A stretch of 43,605 nt of DNA, taken from an uncultured Leptolyngbya sp. Its GTDB lineage: Bacteria; Cyanobacteriota; Cyanobacteriia; Phormidesmidales; Phormidesmidaceae. A program made the position numbers and the translations under genes. The first letter of the stretch is position 1. The number at the start of each line of letters is the position of its first letter. The notes under the pieces are model-generated. The model was given only the letters and a program-made list of their open reading frames with translations. It did not search any database and was not told the origin of the DNA. Below, one piece after another: positions 1 to 8,183 of this stretch. Where the stretch lies: positions 1 to 43,605 of the forward strand of contig CALBPH010000630.1 of NCBI GenBank assembly GCA_937899365.1, read 5' to 3'.

Positions 1-965
1 TGGGTTGTGCGTGATAGGGTTCCATTTTTTTTTTTATTGTTACGTTTTACTAGTTTATTTTCACGACGGTCCCAGGGATAGGTGCCATCGGGTAGGCCCA
101 GAGGTGCGAGGGCATCGCTGACTAGAAACAGACCGCTGCTGCCGTCCCCCTGGACCTGTCCGCGGTTAGCACGCAATAGCAGATCGAGCATGGTGGGGCA
201 CACATGCTGACCGTCCGCAATCAGCCCGACAAACACCTGGGGATGGGTCAGGGCCGCACCTAGCAACCCCGGCTGACGGTGATGCAACCCCGGCATCGCA
301 GTAAAGGCATGGGTCACCATGGACGCCCCTTGGGAAAATGCTTGCTGAGCCTGGGTAACCGTAGCGAGGGAATGGCCCAGACTGACGGTGATATTATGCG
401 ATCGCAACCACGGAATCACCACAGCAGCCGCTTCGATTTCTGGCGCCAGGGTCACAATTTTCACCACATCCACATATGGCTCCAACAGAGCCTGGACTCG
501 ATCAATCGATAGGGGTTGCAAATACTCTGGGGGATGCGCTCCTCCCTTCTCTGGGTTGAGAAATGGCCCCTCCAAATGAGCTCCCAGCACGGTGGCATGG
601 TGAGGTTTGTCATTAAAACCTTCGGCCTGATATGTCCGCATCACAGCCAGACTGCATTGAATCTTTTCAGGATCTGCCGTCACCAACGTCGGAGTAAACG
701 CATCAATACCCTGACTCCACAGAAAGCTGGCTATTTTTTGCAGCTCTAAAGGATCGCTCAAATCAGGAAAGGCGAGCCCTAAGGCCCCATTAATTTGCAA
801 ATCTACCCCACCGAGGGACACCCAATCTCCATTTAGATCATCTGCTTGCACCGCATTAGCAGACACCTTGGCCATCGGCATAATAGATCGCAGCTGATTG
901 CGCACCACCTCCAGACAGTAAAGCCCTGGCATATGAGGTAATCGCACATTGAGCAAAATTGACAT
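1..965 (-). CDS. nagA: N-acetylglucosamine-6-phosphate deacetylase, 3' end missing
   Basis: Not in the ORF track because the frame has no stop before the left edge; I translated it from the minus strand. NagA removes the acetyl group from GlcNAc-6-phosphate in amino-sugar recycling in the cytoplasm. Visible family motifs, in order: an early GGVDLQINGA metal-site region, LEGPFL (metal-binding Glu), SLGHS and THAFTAM (metal-binding His), IADGQHV, and LVSDA (catalytic Asp region). The ATG at 965 gives MSILLNVRLP. Family similarity is good down to about position 60 (GTYPWDRRE). Beyond that the translation becomes Lys/Asn-rich (NKLVKRNNKKKK), crosses an 11-T run, and no longer resembles NagA. Roughly the last fifth of a normal ~380-aa protein is missing. 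It is divergent from purE with a ~105-bp shared upstream region. Confidence 0.88.
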   Translation of the reverse strand, partial: MSILLNVRLPHMPGLYCLEVVRNQLRSIMPMAKVSANAVQADDLNGDWVSLGGVDLQINGALGLAFPDLSDPLELQKIASFLWSQGIDAFTPTLVTADPEKIQCSLAVMRTYQAEGFNDKPHHATVLGAHLEGPFLNPEKGGAHPPEYLQPLSIDRVQALLEPYVDVVKIVTLAPEIEAAAVVIPWLRSHNITVSLGHSLATVTQAQQAFSQGASMVTHAFTAMPGLHHRQPGLLGAALTHPQVFVGLIADGQHVCPTMLDLLLRANRGQVQGDGSSGLFLVSDALAPLGLPDGTYPWDRRENKLVKRNNKKKNGTLSRTT

Positions 966-1070
966 GGACCCGTTACGTTCAAATATTTGTACAAATCATC
1001 CCATAGGAACCCGGTAGGCTAACAGCATCACCCTGGCAGCGCTAGGGATGCCGTTTTACCGTTCACACCT
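966..1070. promoter_or_regulatory. Divergent nagA/purE upstream region
   Basis: Short 105-bp spacer between two divergent starts, so it must hold both promoters or their start-proximal parts. I see no clear palindrome or sigma-70 pair that I would defend. Confidence 0.4.
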
Positions 1071-1619
1071 ATGACCTCTCCCCTTGTTGGCATCATCATG
1101 GGCAGCGATTCTGATCTGCCCACCATGGAAGCAGCCATTATCGTTTGCGAAGACTTTGGCATTCCCCACGAAGTTGCTATTATCTCCGCCCATCGCACCC
1201 CTAATCACATGGCAAATTATGCGCAAACCGCTGTTGAGCGCGGCCTCAAGGTCATCATTGCTGGCGCTGGGGGCGCGGCCCATCTACCGGGCATGGTGGC
1301 CGCCCTCACACCGCTACCGGTCATCGGTGTCCCCGTCAAAAGCCGTAGCCTACAGGGTATTGACTCTCTCTATTCCATCGTTCAAATGCCCGGTGGCATT
1401 CCCGTCGCCACCGTTGCCATCGGCAATGCTAAAAATGCGGGACTACTGGCAGCTCAGATATTAGCGATATCCGACCTCAAACTCCTAAAGCGGGTACAAG
1501 CCTATCGCCAGGAACTCGAAGAGAGCGTACTGCAAAAGCAAGAACGCCTAGATGCCCTGGGTCCCCATCCTTATCTAAAAACAATGTTTCCATCCCAAAG
1601 CGGTGAAACAGCTCACTAA
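1071..1619 (+). CDS. purE: N5-carboxyaminoimidazole ribonucleotide mutase
   Basis: Class I PurE, which moves the carboxyl group of N5-CAIR to give CAIR in de novo purine synthesis (cytoplasmic, octameric in the family). Motifs seen near the N-terminus are GSDSDLPTM (phosphate and nucleotide loop), SAHRTP (catalytic His) and [14 protein letters not shown], followed by PVIGVPVKS and the SIVQMPGG segment. At 182 aa it is slightly longer than the usual 160-170, with a C-terminal extension ending [11 protein letters not shown] at 1071 is the natural start because GIIMGSDSD follows within ten residues. purK is not adjacent, which is common in cyanobacteria where pur genes are scattered. Confidence 0.95.
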   Translation: MTSPLVGIIMGSDSDLPTMEAAIIVCEDFGIPHEVAIISAHRTPNHMANYAQTAVERGLKVIIAGAGGAAHLPGMVAALTPLPVIGVPVKSRSLQGIDSLYSIVQMPGGIPVATVAIGNAKNAGLLAAQILAISDLKLLKRVQAYRQELEESVLQKQERLDALGPHPYLKTMFPSQSGETAH

Positions 1620-2036
1620 ACGCCCTGTTTTTCCTGGCTTGAGGATATTAAATTTTGCAAAAAAACAAAAATTATCAGGCTTCAAACACCTAATATCCCA
1701 CTGACACGAATTAAGTGTGTTCTCTGATACAGAATGACTTGGCCGAAATTGGTGGAATCTATCTAATAGATATGCACAATGCATCCGCGCAATTAGGTCC
1801 ATGGTCTTGACCGTGTGTGTAAGGCCTTCATTTGTTAGTCGATGGAAGTTCTTAATATCTCTTTAAGTAATCTTCCCATTTTCTAGCGTGGCCATATCAG
1901 CACCCAAGCCCTTTGCCGGTCATTGATTATCTTGAACTGTCAAGGTCCCCTCACCCAAAGGCTTCACTGTCTAGGACTGGTGTCTGCGAAAGTGAGTCTT
2001 AGTTGATTGGATTGTGTTGTAGGAACGTCTGTTGAG
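1620..2036 (+). other. amt leader region, no gene seen
   Basis: About 400 bases between purE and amt. The 75-aa minus-strand ORF (1575-1802) has no recognisable motif and overlaps the purE 3' end, so I do not call it. The stretch is best read as the promoter and 5' leader of amt and contains the NtcA-like site listed separately. Confidence 0.5.
1716..1731 (+). promoter_or_regulatory. Candidate NtcA binding site for amt
   Basis: TGTGTTCTCTGATACA fits TGT-N10-ACA, the broad consensus of the cyanobacterial nitrogen regulator NtcA; the tighter GTAN8TAC form is met except for one base (GTG-N8-TAC). The weak hexamer TGGAAT lies 22 bases after the TAC, the spacing of class II NtcA promoters. amt is a known NtcA target in other cyanobacteria. 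The match is seen in the sequence; the regulation is inferred. Confidence 0.45.
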
Positions 2037-3488
2037 ATGTCTAGTCTAAATTTCAGCCGCAAGGCGAAACGGCGTAAGTCGTCTGTCTGGGATAGCTATG
2101 CGCCCCCATTTGATCAAATGGCCAAGCGCTTTTTTGGCAGAAACTTTTCTTGGGCTTGGTTAGCTTGTATTCCCCTGGCACTAATCATTGTTGCCACCTG
2201 GGATACAGCAGCCCATGCACAGGATGAAGCCCTCACTCCTGGGGATGTGCAATTTGTCTTAGATAACATCTGGGTGCTGGTTGCAGCAGTCCTGGTGATT
2301 TTCATGAATGCGGGTTTCGGCATGTTAGAAACCGGCTTCTGTCGCCAGAAGAACGCTGTTAACATCCTTTCTAAAAACTTAATTGTCTTTGCCCTAGCCA
2401 CCCTGTCCTTCTGGGTACTTGGCTTTGGCCTCATGTTCAATGAAGCAACGCCGTTTATCGGTCTAGGCAACTTCTTCTTGTCTGGCTTCTCCACCGATGG
2501 ACCTGAGTTTGGCAATTTAACTGCTCCTGTTTTCTTCTTATTCCAGGCAGCTTTTGCTGGTACAGCGGCGACTATCGTCTCTGGTGCCGTTGCAGAACGA
2601 ATCAAGTTCACAGATTTTGTCATCTTTAGCATTTTGCTAACGGCAGTTTCTTACCCCATCACGGGTCACTGGGTTTGGACTGGTGCCGGTTGGTTAGGTG
2701 GCCTTGGTTTCTCTGACTTTGCTGGTTCTACCGTTGTTCACTCCGTTGGCGGTTGGGCGGCTCTATGTGGAGCAGCCATTTTAGGTCCTCGGATTGGCAA
2801 ATATCAGGATGGTCAAATCAACGCGATTCCTGGCCACAACATGAGCATTGCCACCCTAGGCTGTCTCATTCTTTGGATTGGCTGGTTTGGTTTCAACCCA
2901 GGTTCCCAGCTAGCCGCAGATGGCGCTGTCCCTTATATTGCAGTTACCACTAACCTTGCTGCTGCTGCTGGTGGTGTTGCGGCAACCTTCACTGCTTGGA
3001 TCATGAGCGGCAAGCCTGACTTGTCCATGATTATCAACGGTATCTTGGCTGGTCTAGTCGGTATCACTGCAGGTTGTGCTGGCGCTAGTTTCTTTGGCGC
3101 GGTCATCATCGGCTTGGTAGCCGGTGTATTAGTGGTCTTCTCCGTTGGCTTCTTTGACAGCATCAAGATTGACGATCCGGTAGGTGCTATCTCTGTACAC
3201 TTGGTGTGCGGCATGTGGGGCACGCTCGCAGTGGGTCTATTCGATACCTCTGCGGGTCTGTTCTACGGTGGCGGCATCGGCCAGCTAATCTCTCAGATTA
3301 TTGGTATTGTTGCCATTGGTCTGTTTACCGTCATCTTTAGCTCTGTTGTCTGGACCATTCTGAAGTCTGCTTCTGGTCTTCGCGTCTCCGCCGAGGAAGA
3401 GCTCAAGGGCTTGGATATTGGCGAGCACGGCATGGAAGCTTACAGTGGTTTCCTTAAGGACACTAGCGATATGGGTGGGGTTGCTTAG
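2037..3488 (+). CDS. amt: Ammonium transporter, Amt/MEP/Rh family
   Basis: Inner-membrane ammonium channel. The chain has an N-terminal hydrophobic segment ending AAHAQDE, which looks like a cleaved signal peptide, then about eleven membrane segments. Family hallmarks are [27 protein letters not shown], and the twin pore histidines in [10 protein letters not shown] and VHLVCGMWG. The Asp-containing C-terminal tail ([12 protein letters not shown]) is the conserved regulatory tail contacted by PII in the family. The track starts at a TTG (2007). I prefer the ATG at 2037, preceded by AGGAAC ten bases upstream. A third possible start is the ATG at 2118 (MAKRFFGRN). At 483 aa it is normal for cyanobacterial Amt1. 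A hairpin terminator follows. Confidence 0.95.
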   Translation: MSSLNFSRKAKRRKSSVWDSYAPPFDQMAKRFFGRNFSWAWLACIPLALIIVATWDTAAHAQDEALTPGDVQFVLDNIWVLVAAVLVIFMNAGFGMLETGFCRQKNAVNILSKNLIVFALATLSFWVLGFGLMFNEATPFIGLGNFFLSGFSTDGPEFGNLTAPVFFLFQAAFAGTAATIVSGAVAERIKFTDFVIFSILLTAVSYPITGHWVWTGAGWLGGLGFSDFAGSTVVHSVGGWAALCGAAILGPRIGKYQDGQINAIPGHNMSIATLGCLILWIGWFGFNPGSQLAADGAVPYIAVTTNLAAAAGGVAATFTAWIMSGKPDLSMIINGILAGLVGITAGCAGASFFGAVIIGLVAGVLVVFSVGFFDSIKIDDPVGAISVHLVCGMWGTLAVGLFDTSAGLFYGGGIGQLISQIIGIVAIGLFTVIFSSVVWTILKSASGLRVSAEEELKGLDIGEHGMEAYSGFLKDTSDMGGVA

Positions 3489-3546
3489 GTCACTAAGTAG
3501 CTTGCAACCTTGAAAGCCTTAGGGCTTGATAAAGTGCCTTTGTACT

Positions 3547-3584
3547 AAAAGTGGGTGGTTTCCGCAGGGGAGTCACCCATTTTT
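3547..3584 (+). terminator. Rho-independent terminator after amt
   Basis: TGGGTG and CACCCA form a stem around a 16-base loop, flanked by AAAA upstream and TTTTT downstream. It lies about 60 bases after the amt stop. Confidence 0.7.
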
Positions 3585-3904
3585 AATGCGACGACATCTG
3601 ATGCGAAGACCTCCCCACAGTCGTTGTCACTCAAAATTTTTAGGGATTACATATGATGTGACCTATATGCGCTAAGCCTGAAAACCAAGACTGTTACATA
3701 AGTTATGACTACCGAGGATCATTTATCCATGGGTCCTCTTTTAGCCCAGGCCAGGAGCGGAGGTTCTACAAAGGCTCCTCCGCATCTGTACTTACTGATC
3801 CTTCCCCTAAGCTTAGTTACAATTCCCCTGCGGTCTGGATAGGCACTGATAAGGTTAGTCAGTTGATCAAGATGGTTCTAGCATCCATCACATCAGTAGG
3901 GTGA
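3585..3904 (+). other. Leader of the histidine kinase gene with two stem-loops
   Basis: The 320 bases between the amt terminator and the kinase carry two hairpins. GAGGATC/GGTCCTC (3714-3738, one G-T pair) is followed by TTTT, like a terminator or attenuator. A perfect 7-bp stem GCGGAGG/CCTCCGC spans 3757-3783. No ORF is convincing. A small RNA or a leader attenuator would explain a terminator-like hairpin upstream of a gene, but I have no direct evidence for either. Confidence 0.4.
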
Positions 3905-5944
3905 ATGGGCAATCCCGCTTCAGTTCTAGACGAGTTGCTTGAGGTCTTACCGACGTTAAGACCTCAAATGTATTTCAAAACATCGCTGACGGCCCTCTCC
4001 CATGCGATGGAGGATCAGGTATTGGCAGGAAACGACTGCCCCCTGATGATTGCCAGTTTTCAGCAAGAGCGTTTTTATCGTCAAGAAGCGCATCGGTATC
4101 TGCGCTTGGCGGAGATTACGCCTCAGCTATATGTATTAGCGGCGGCGGATACTAAGTTCGCGGATGGGGCTGCTAGCCATGAAACCATTCCCTTTGATAC
4201 TAAGGATGCCCTGGTAGATGAATGGCACCTGGTGGTTTTAGGTGAGCAATATACAGCCTGTTTAATCTGTCGCGAACATCGTCACGGTAGCCACAGCCCC
4301 AAACCTTCGGCAGGAGCACCCGCGCTAGATCAGAGCCGCCGCTTTGAGGGTATTTGGACGTTAGACCGTCATGTGTGCGAACAGGCTGCTCATATTTTGC
4401 TACAGCGTATTGCCCAGTATCGCCCAGACCTAGAGCGTAAAGTCACCCAGGCTCAGACTGATTTTTTACCCGATGATGTGCGTCAAGGACTGTCGAGGGG
4501 CACGGAAATTGCAGAGTCCTATCCCTTTGCCCAACGGCTGGTGACCTATGTGCAAGCTAGCCAGTATAAGCTGCTCAAAGCTTATAAAGCGATGGCAGCC
4601 CAGGAAAATCGAGAACGGCTGATCAACTCGATTACGGCAGCGATTCGCCAGTCGTTAAACCCGACTGAGGTGTTTGCGATCGCAACCCACGAACTCGGCC
4701 AGGAAATTGCTACCTGTCGCTGCATTATTTATCGCAGCAGTCACGCCACTAGCGTTGAAATTCAGCATGAATTTCGCAAGCCTGGCGTGCCATCCCTGAA
4801 AGGAAAATCTTGGCCCCTGTTAGATAATCCCCTCTTCCAAACGGTTAACCGCCAGCAAGAATCCCTAACCTACCTCTGTGGGCAAGATATCCCCGCCTCA
4901 GGCAGCCCCAACATAGAATCACCAGGCGACACGCTCGATAATGCCTCAATTATTCAAGCACTATTTGACGAATGGGATATTAGCAGCTGTTTACTGGTAC
5001 CCCTCATTTACCAAGAACGTCTGCTGGGCATGATCGAGCTGCACCAGTGCGCACCGACATCCCAATCCTGGAATCAACACGATATTCGCCTGGTAGAGTC
5101 AGTGGCGGCCCAGCTCAGTGTGGCCGTCATTCAAGCCGAAGCCTATGCCAATTTAGAAACCCTAAATCAGCAGTTAGAAGCCCTAGAACAAACCCGCAGC
5201 AATCTGATTGCCATCACTGGCCACGAGCTACGAACTCCCCTATCCACCATTCGGATTTGTTTGGAAAGCATTTTTACAGAACCCGATATGCCAGCGGACA
5301 TGCGGCAGGTGATGCTGCAAACCGCGATGGAAGATTCTGACCGTATGCAAAAATTGGTCCAGGACTTTCTCACCCTCTCCCGTTTAGAAAGTGGCCGCAT
5401 TGAATGGAATTTAGAATCCCTATCCCTCAATGAATGTGTGGCTCTGGCCCTGAGCAGTCGACGATCTAACAACAACTGCTCCAACCTCACCGTCAGTATC
5501 CCAGAAGAATTACCGCTAATTCGAGGCGATGGTGAATGGATTGTTGAGGTGCTGACAAAACTCTTGGACAACGCCTGTAAATTTACAGAGCCAACCGGCA
5601 CCATCTCTATCCAGGCAAGCGTTAAAGACAATTCCCAGATAGAAGTCTCGGTCAGCGATAGTGGGCGAGGTATTGAACCGGAGCGGCTAGAAACGGTTTT
5701 TGAACGGTTCTATCAAGAAGAAGGCGCGCTTCGTCGTTCAGTAGGTGGTACCGGTTTAGGATTGGCCATTTGTCGTCAAATTGTTGAAGCCCAGGGCGGT
5801 AAAATTTGGGCCATGTCAGCGGGTAAAAAGCAAGGCACGCAGATCTACTTCACCCTGCCTATCGCCTTACAACAATCCCACCAAAGACCCCAAAAGCGCC
5901 CAGGGAAAAAATCAGTCCGTACCAAAAAGATCCTGAGTAATTAA
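3905..5944 (+). CDS. Sensor histidine kinase with DICT and GAF domains
   Basis: Soluble two-component kinase of 679 aa with no membrane segment. Residues ~10-200 look like a DICT sensory domain (named for diguanylate cyclases and two-component systems, frequent in cyanobacteria). Residues ~235-415 look like a GAF domain ending in VAAQLSVAVIQAEAY. The H-box is GHELRTPLST with the phospho-acceptor His at about 440. The ATPase core shows LLDNACKFTEP (N box), VSDSGRGI (G1), FERFYQ (F) and GGTGLGLAI (G2). The kinase appears catalytically complete. The C-terminus is basic (RPGKKSVRTKK). No response regulator is adjacent, so it is an orphan kinase, and the signal is unknown. It converges on the AMIN gene with only 7 bp between stops. 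Confidence 0.88.
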   Translation: MGNPASVLDELLEVLPTLRPQMYFKTSLTALSHAMEDQVLAGNDCPLMIASFQQERFYRQEAHRYLRLAEITPQLYVLAAADTKFADGAASHETIPFDTKDALVDEWHLVVLGEQYTACLICREHRHGSHSPKPSAGAPALDQSRRFEGIWTLDRHVCEQAAHILLQRIAQYRPDLERKVTQAQTDFLPDDVRQGLSRGTEIAESYPFAQRLVTYVQASQYKLLKAYKAMAAQENRERLINSITAAIRQSLNPTEVFAIATHELGQEIATCRCIIYRSSHATSVEIQHEFRKPGVPSLKGKSWPLLDNPLFQTVNRQQESLTYLCGQDIPASGSPNIESPGDTLDNASIIQALFDEWDISSCLLVPLIYQERLLGMIELHQCAPTSQSWNQHDIRLVESVAAQLSVAVIQAEAYANLETLNQQLEALEQTRSNLIAITGHELRTPLSTIRICLESIFTEPDMPADMRQVMLQTAMEDSDRMQKLVQDFLTLSRLESGRIEWNLESLSLNECVALALSSRRSNNNCSNLTVSIPEELPLIRGDGEWIVEVLTKLLDNACKFTEPTGTISIQASVKDNSQIEVSVSDSGRGIEPERLETVFERFYQEEGALRRSVGGTGLGLAICRQIVEAQGGKIWAMSAGKKQGTQIYFTLPIALQQSHQRPQKRPGKKSVRTKKILSN

Positions 5945-5951
5945 CACGAAA

Positions 5952-7244
5952 CTAATTGGAGGTGGAGCTAGGTAACGGTTGACCAAACGTCAACGGCTCA
6001 GGTGGTTGAATTTGCACAATCGTCCGATTGCCAGCAGGCTGTTGGATAGTCTCCCACACTAGCTTCGAGGCTTCATCAGCCTGTTCAACGTCAGCCAGGG
6101 AAAGCTCGACCGGAGCGAGACCTTCCGTCAACGTTGCAGACGCAGGCAGATCCGGTATGGGCTCATCAGCCACAGACTCTTCTACTACGGGAGACACCTC
6201 TGCTGCAGGCACAGACACAGCAGCGACGACAGGAGCCTCTTCAATGACAGGAACGTCTTCAATCTCAGGAGTAATCTCAGGCTCAGGAACAGGCTCAAGG
6301 TCAGGGACAGCCTCAACAGCTACATCCACCGGCGCACTCTCTGGCAAAGCACTCTCTGGCAACTCGGTCACCTCAGAAATCTCAGGCTTGGGGTCACTGG
6401 CACCGCTAATGTCTGGCAAGCTAGGACGATTGCTTTCGGGAGCCGCAGCCACTGGCGTCACAGGAATGTTGATTTCAGACGTATCTAACTCAGATTGCTC
6501 AAGTTCTGGCACCGTCATCGGGGGTAGGTCTGGCACCGTTGCGATCGCAGCAGGGGATACAGCGTCCACCCCATCTACATCTACATCCACAGCAACCTCA
6601 TCCACAGCAACCTCATCCACAGCAGCAACCTCATCCACCAAACCCGAGTCTGTAGGTAGGTCCTCCAGCGGCGGCACACTCACCACCGCAGAAGACTCAG
6701 CATCGTAGGGGTCAATGGGTAACGCTGTCGTCGTTGTGGGTTTATCAGGCAGTTGCAGATTCGCCGCCGACAGACTCACATCCCCAGAAGCATTCGGCGC
6801 TGACACAGCAGGAGAAACCGCTACGGACGTATCACTATCGGCAATCAGAGGACGAAAACGCCAGTGACGCAGACCGTCACTATCATCAAATTGAATATCA
6901 GCCTGATCAGGCGCTAGGACAATGTCTGGGGCTAACTCAATAACCACCCTCACCTGGTCTGGAGTGTGCTGCGCCACCCGGATAGCCTGCACAGAACCGT
7001 TATAGATTTGCTCCGGCTCAATCGTACCGATTTCCGTATCCGGGATATCGAGCACCAAACGCGGAGGTTCCGACAGTAAAAAGAACTGGGGAAATACCGT
7101 ATCTGACAACGAAAATGTCAGTTCGCTCGTGGCCGTATCAAAGGCCCAATCATTTAGCCCTTCTGCCAAAGCTGGTGAGATCGCAAGTGCGAGGGTAGCC
7201 AGACTCCCCCCAAAACACTGGTAAAAACGGCGCTTGAACCCCAT
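5952..7244 (-). CDS. AMIN-domain protein with long acidic low-complexity tail
   Basis: The track starts this ORF at 7445, but the ATG at 7244 gives MGFKRRFYQCFGG, a classic signal peptide ending SPALAEG, so I use that (430 aa). The mature N-terminus (~residues 28-130) has the strand pattern of an AMIN domain: SELTFSLSD, PRLVLDIPDT, IRVAQHTPDQVRVVIEL. AMIN domains place envelope proteins such as AmiC and PilQ in the periplasm near peptidoglycan. The remaining ~290 residues are Pro/Glu/Val/Ala-rich, with a VDEVAVDE-type run and no enzymatic domain. Such AMIN-only proteins are common in cyanobacteria and their function is not established. A cell-wall or secretin-associated role is an inference. 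Confidence 0.75.
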   Translation of the reverse strand: MGFKRRFYQCFGGSLATLALAISPALAEGLNDWAFDTATSELTFSLSDTVFPQFFLLSEPPRLVLDIPDTEIGTIEPEQIYNGSVQAIRVAQHTPDQVRVVIELAPDIVLAPDQADIQFDDSDGLRHWRFRPLIADSDTSVAVSPAVSAPNASGDVSLSAANLQLPDKPTTTTALPIDPYDAESSAVVSVPPLEDLPTDSGLVDEVAAVDEVAVDEVAVDVDVDGVDAVSPAAIATVPDLPPMTVPELEQSELDTSEINIPVTPVAAAPESNRPSLPDISGASDPKPEISEVTELPESALPESAPVDVAVEAVPDLEPVPEPEITPEIEDVPVIEEAPVVAAVSVPAAEVSPVVEESVADEPIPDLPASATLTEGLAPVELSLADVEQADEASKLVWETIQQPAGNRTIVQIQPPEPLTFGQPLPSSTSN

Positions 7245-7420
7245 AGGCCTGATCCGCAGAACTCCAATAACACGATTAAAGGTTAAAGCATACGGCAATT
7301 TGTCAAGCATGACCCATATTTTTGATAAAAATTCCCCACGTATCGTAGATTCATCCGCCATGATAGTGAAGTCAATCAACTGACTCCTCCCAAATCCGCA
7401 AATCAAGGAACACACCCCCG

Positions 7421-7516
7421 ATGGAAATGCATGAACTGCTAACACTTATTTTGCTGTTGAGTCCTGGTTTATTACTCTCAGCCTTAGTCATGTCCGCCAT
7501 GGCATTTGGCGGTTAG
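7421..7516 (+). CDS. Predicted 31-residue single-span membrane peptide
   Basis: Too short for the track. ATG at 7421 with AAGGAA ten bases upstream encodes MEMHELLTLILLLSPGLLLSALVMSAMAFGG then TAG. It is one hydrophobic helix broken by a Pro-Gly, the shape of the small subunits found in photosystem, cytochrome b6f and NDH complexes, but I cannot match it to a named one (not PetN, PetM, PsaM, PsaI, PsbM or PsbX). It is divergent from the AMIN gene and lies 74 bp upstream of the thioredoxin-fold gene in the same direction. Confidence 0.4.
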   Translation: MEMHELLTLILLLSPGLLLSALVMSAMAFGG

Positions 7517-7590
7517 ATTAGCGCTATTCGCTAGGTTTCTGGATTGGATTTATTTACAAACACAACAAGCAAACAGGTGAGGTATTTGCC

Positions 7591-8175
7591 ATGGTGATGG
7601 TCGAGTCCACAATGCTAGCGCTTGGAACCAAGGCTCCAGCATTTGCATTAGCAGATGTTGTGTCTGGAGACACGATTACCCTCGAGACATTCACAGACAG
7701 CAAGGCATTGTTAGTCATGTTTATGTGCGTGCACTGTCCCTTTGTGAAACACGTGGAGCAGGAACTCGCCAAAATCGGGCATGACTATGTGGATAAGAGC
7801 TTGGGGATAGTGGCCATTAGCTCTAACAGTGTTGCCACCCATCCCCAAGACGCGCCTGAACACATGAAAACCCAGGCAGCAACCCAAGGGTTCACGTTTC
7901 CCTATTGTTACGACGACACCCAAGCTGTCGCAAAAGCCTACCCCGCAGCCTGTACTCCCGATTTTTTCCTGTTTGATGCCGACTTCAAACTGGCCTATAG
8001 AGGACAGCTGGACGATAGCCGCCCTGGCAATGACAAACCGGTAACCGGTAAAGACTTGCGCGCGGCCATTGATGACGTTTTAGCAGGGCAGCCCCTGGGT
8101 AACCAACAGGTTCCCAGCATTGGTTGCAACATCAAGTGGGTGCCAGGACAGGCCCCAGATTATTTTGGCAATTAA
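7591..8175 (+). CDS. Thioredoxin-family (peroxiredoxin-like) protein
   Basis: Cytoplasmic 194-aa thioredoxin-fold protein of the AhpC/TSA-Redoxin type. The N-terminal APAFALADVVSGD is the usual peroxiredoxin-like opening strand. The active site is MCVHCPF, giving a CxxC at residues 46-49, so it is more likely a thiol-disulfide reductase than a classic peroxiredoxin. ACTPDFFLFD supplies the cis-Pro loop with a further Cys at ~121, and there is another Cys at ~106. No signal peptide is present. ATGs at 7591, 7597 and 7609 are all possible; GGTGAGG lies upstream of the first. It converges on dnaJ with 8 bp between stops. The substrate is unknown. Confidence 0.82.
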   Translation: MVMVESTMLALGTKAPAFALADVVSGDTITLETFTDSKALLVMFMCVHCPFVKHVEQELAKIGHDYVDKSLGIVAISSNSVATHPQDAPEHMKTQAATQGFTFPYCYDDTQAVAKAYPAACTPDFFLFDADFKLAYRGQLDDSRPGNDKPVTGKDLRAAIDDVLAGQPLGNQQVPSIGCNIKWVPGQAPDYFGN

Positions 8176-8183
8176 GCGCTGGG

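Noticed and set aside
1575-1802. 75-aa minus-strand ORF in the amt leader
   Set aside because: Overlaps the purE end, no motif, no ribosome site.
2114-2632. 172-aa minus-strand ORF
   Set aside because: Antisense to amt, whose membrane-protein codon pattern leaves the other strand open.
6028-6708. 226-aa plus-strand Ser/Gly/Thr-rich ORF
   Set aside because: Antisense to the low-complexity tail of the AMIN protein; no independent coding signal.
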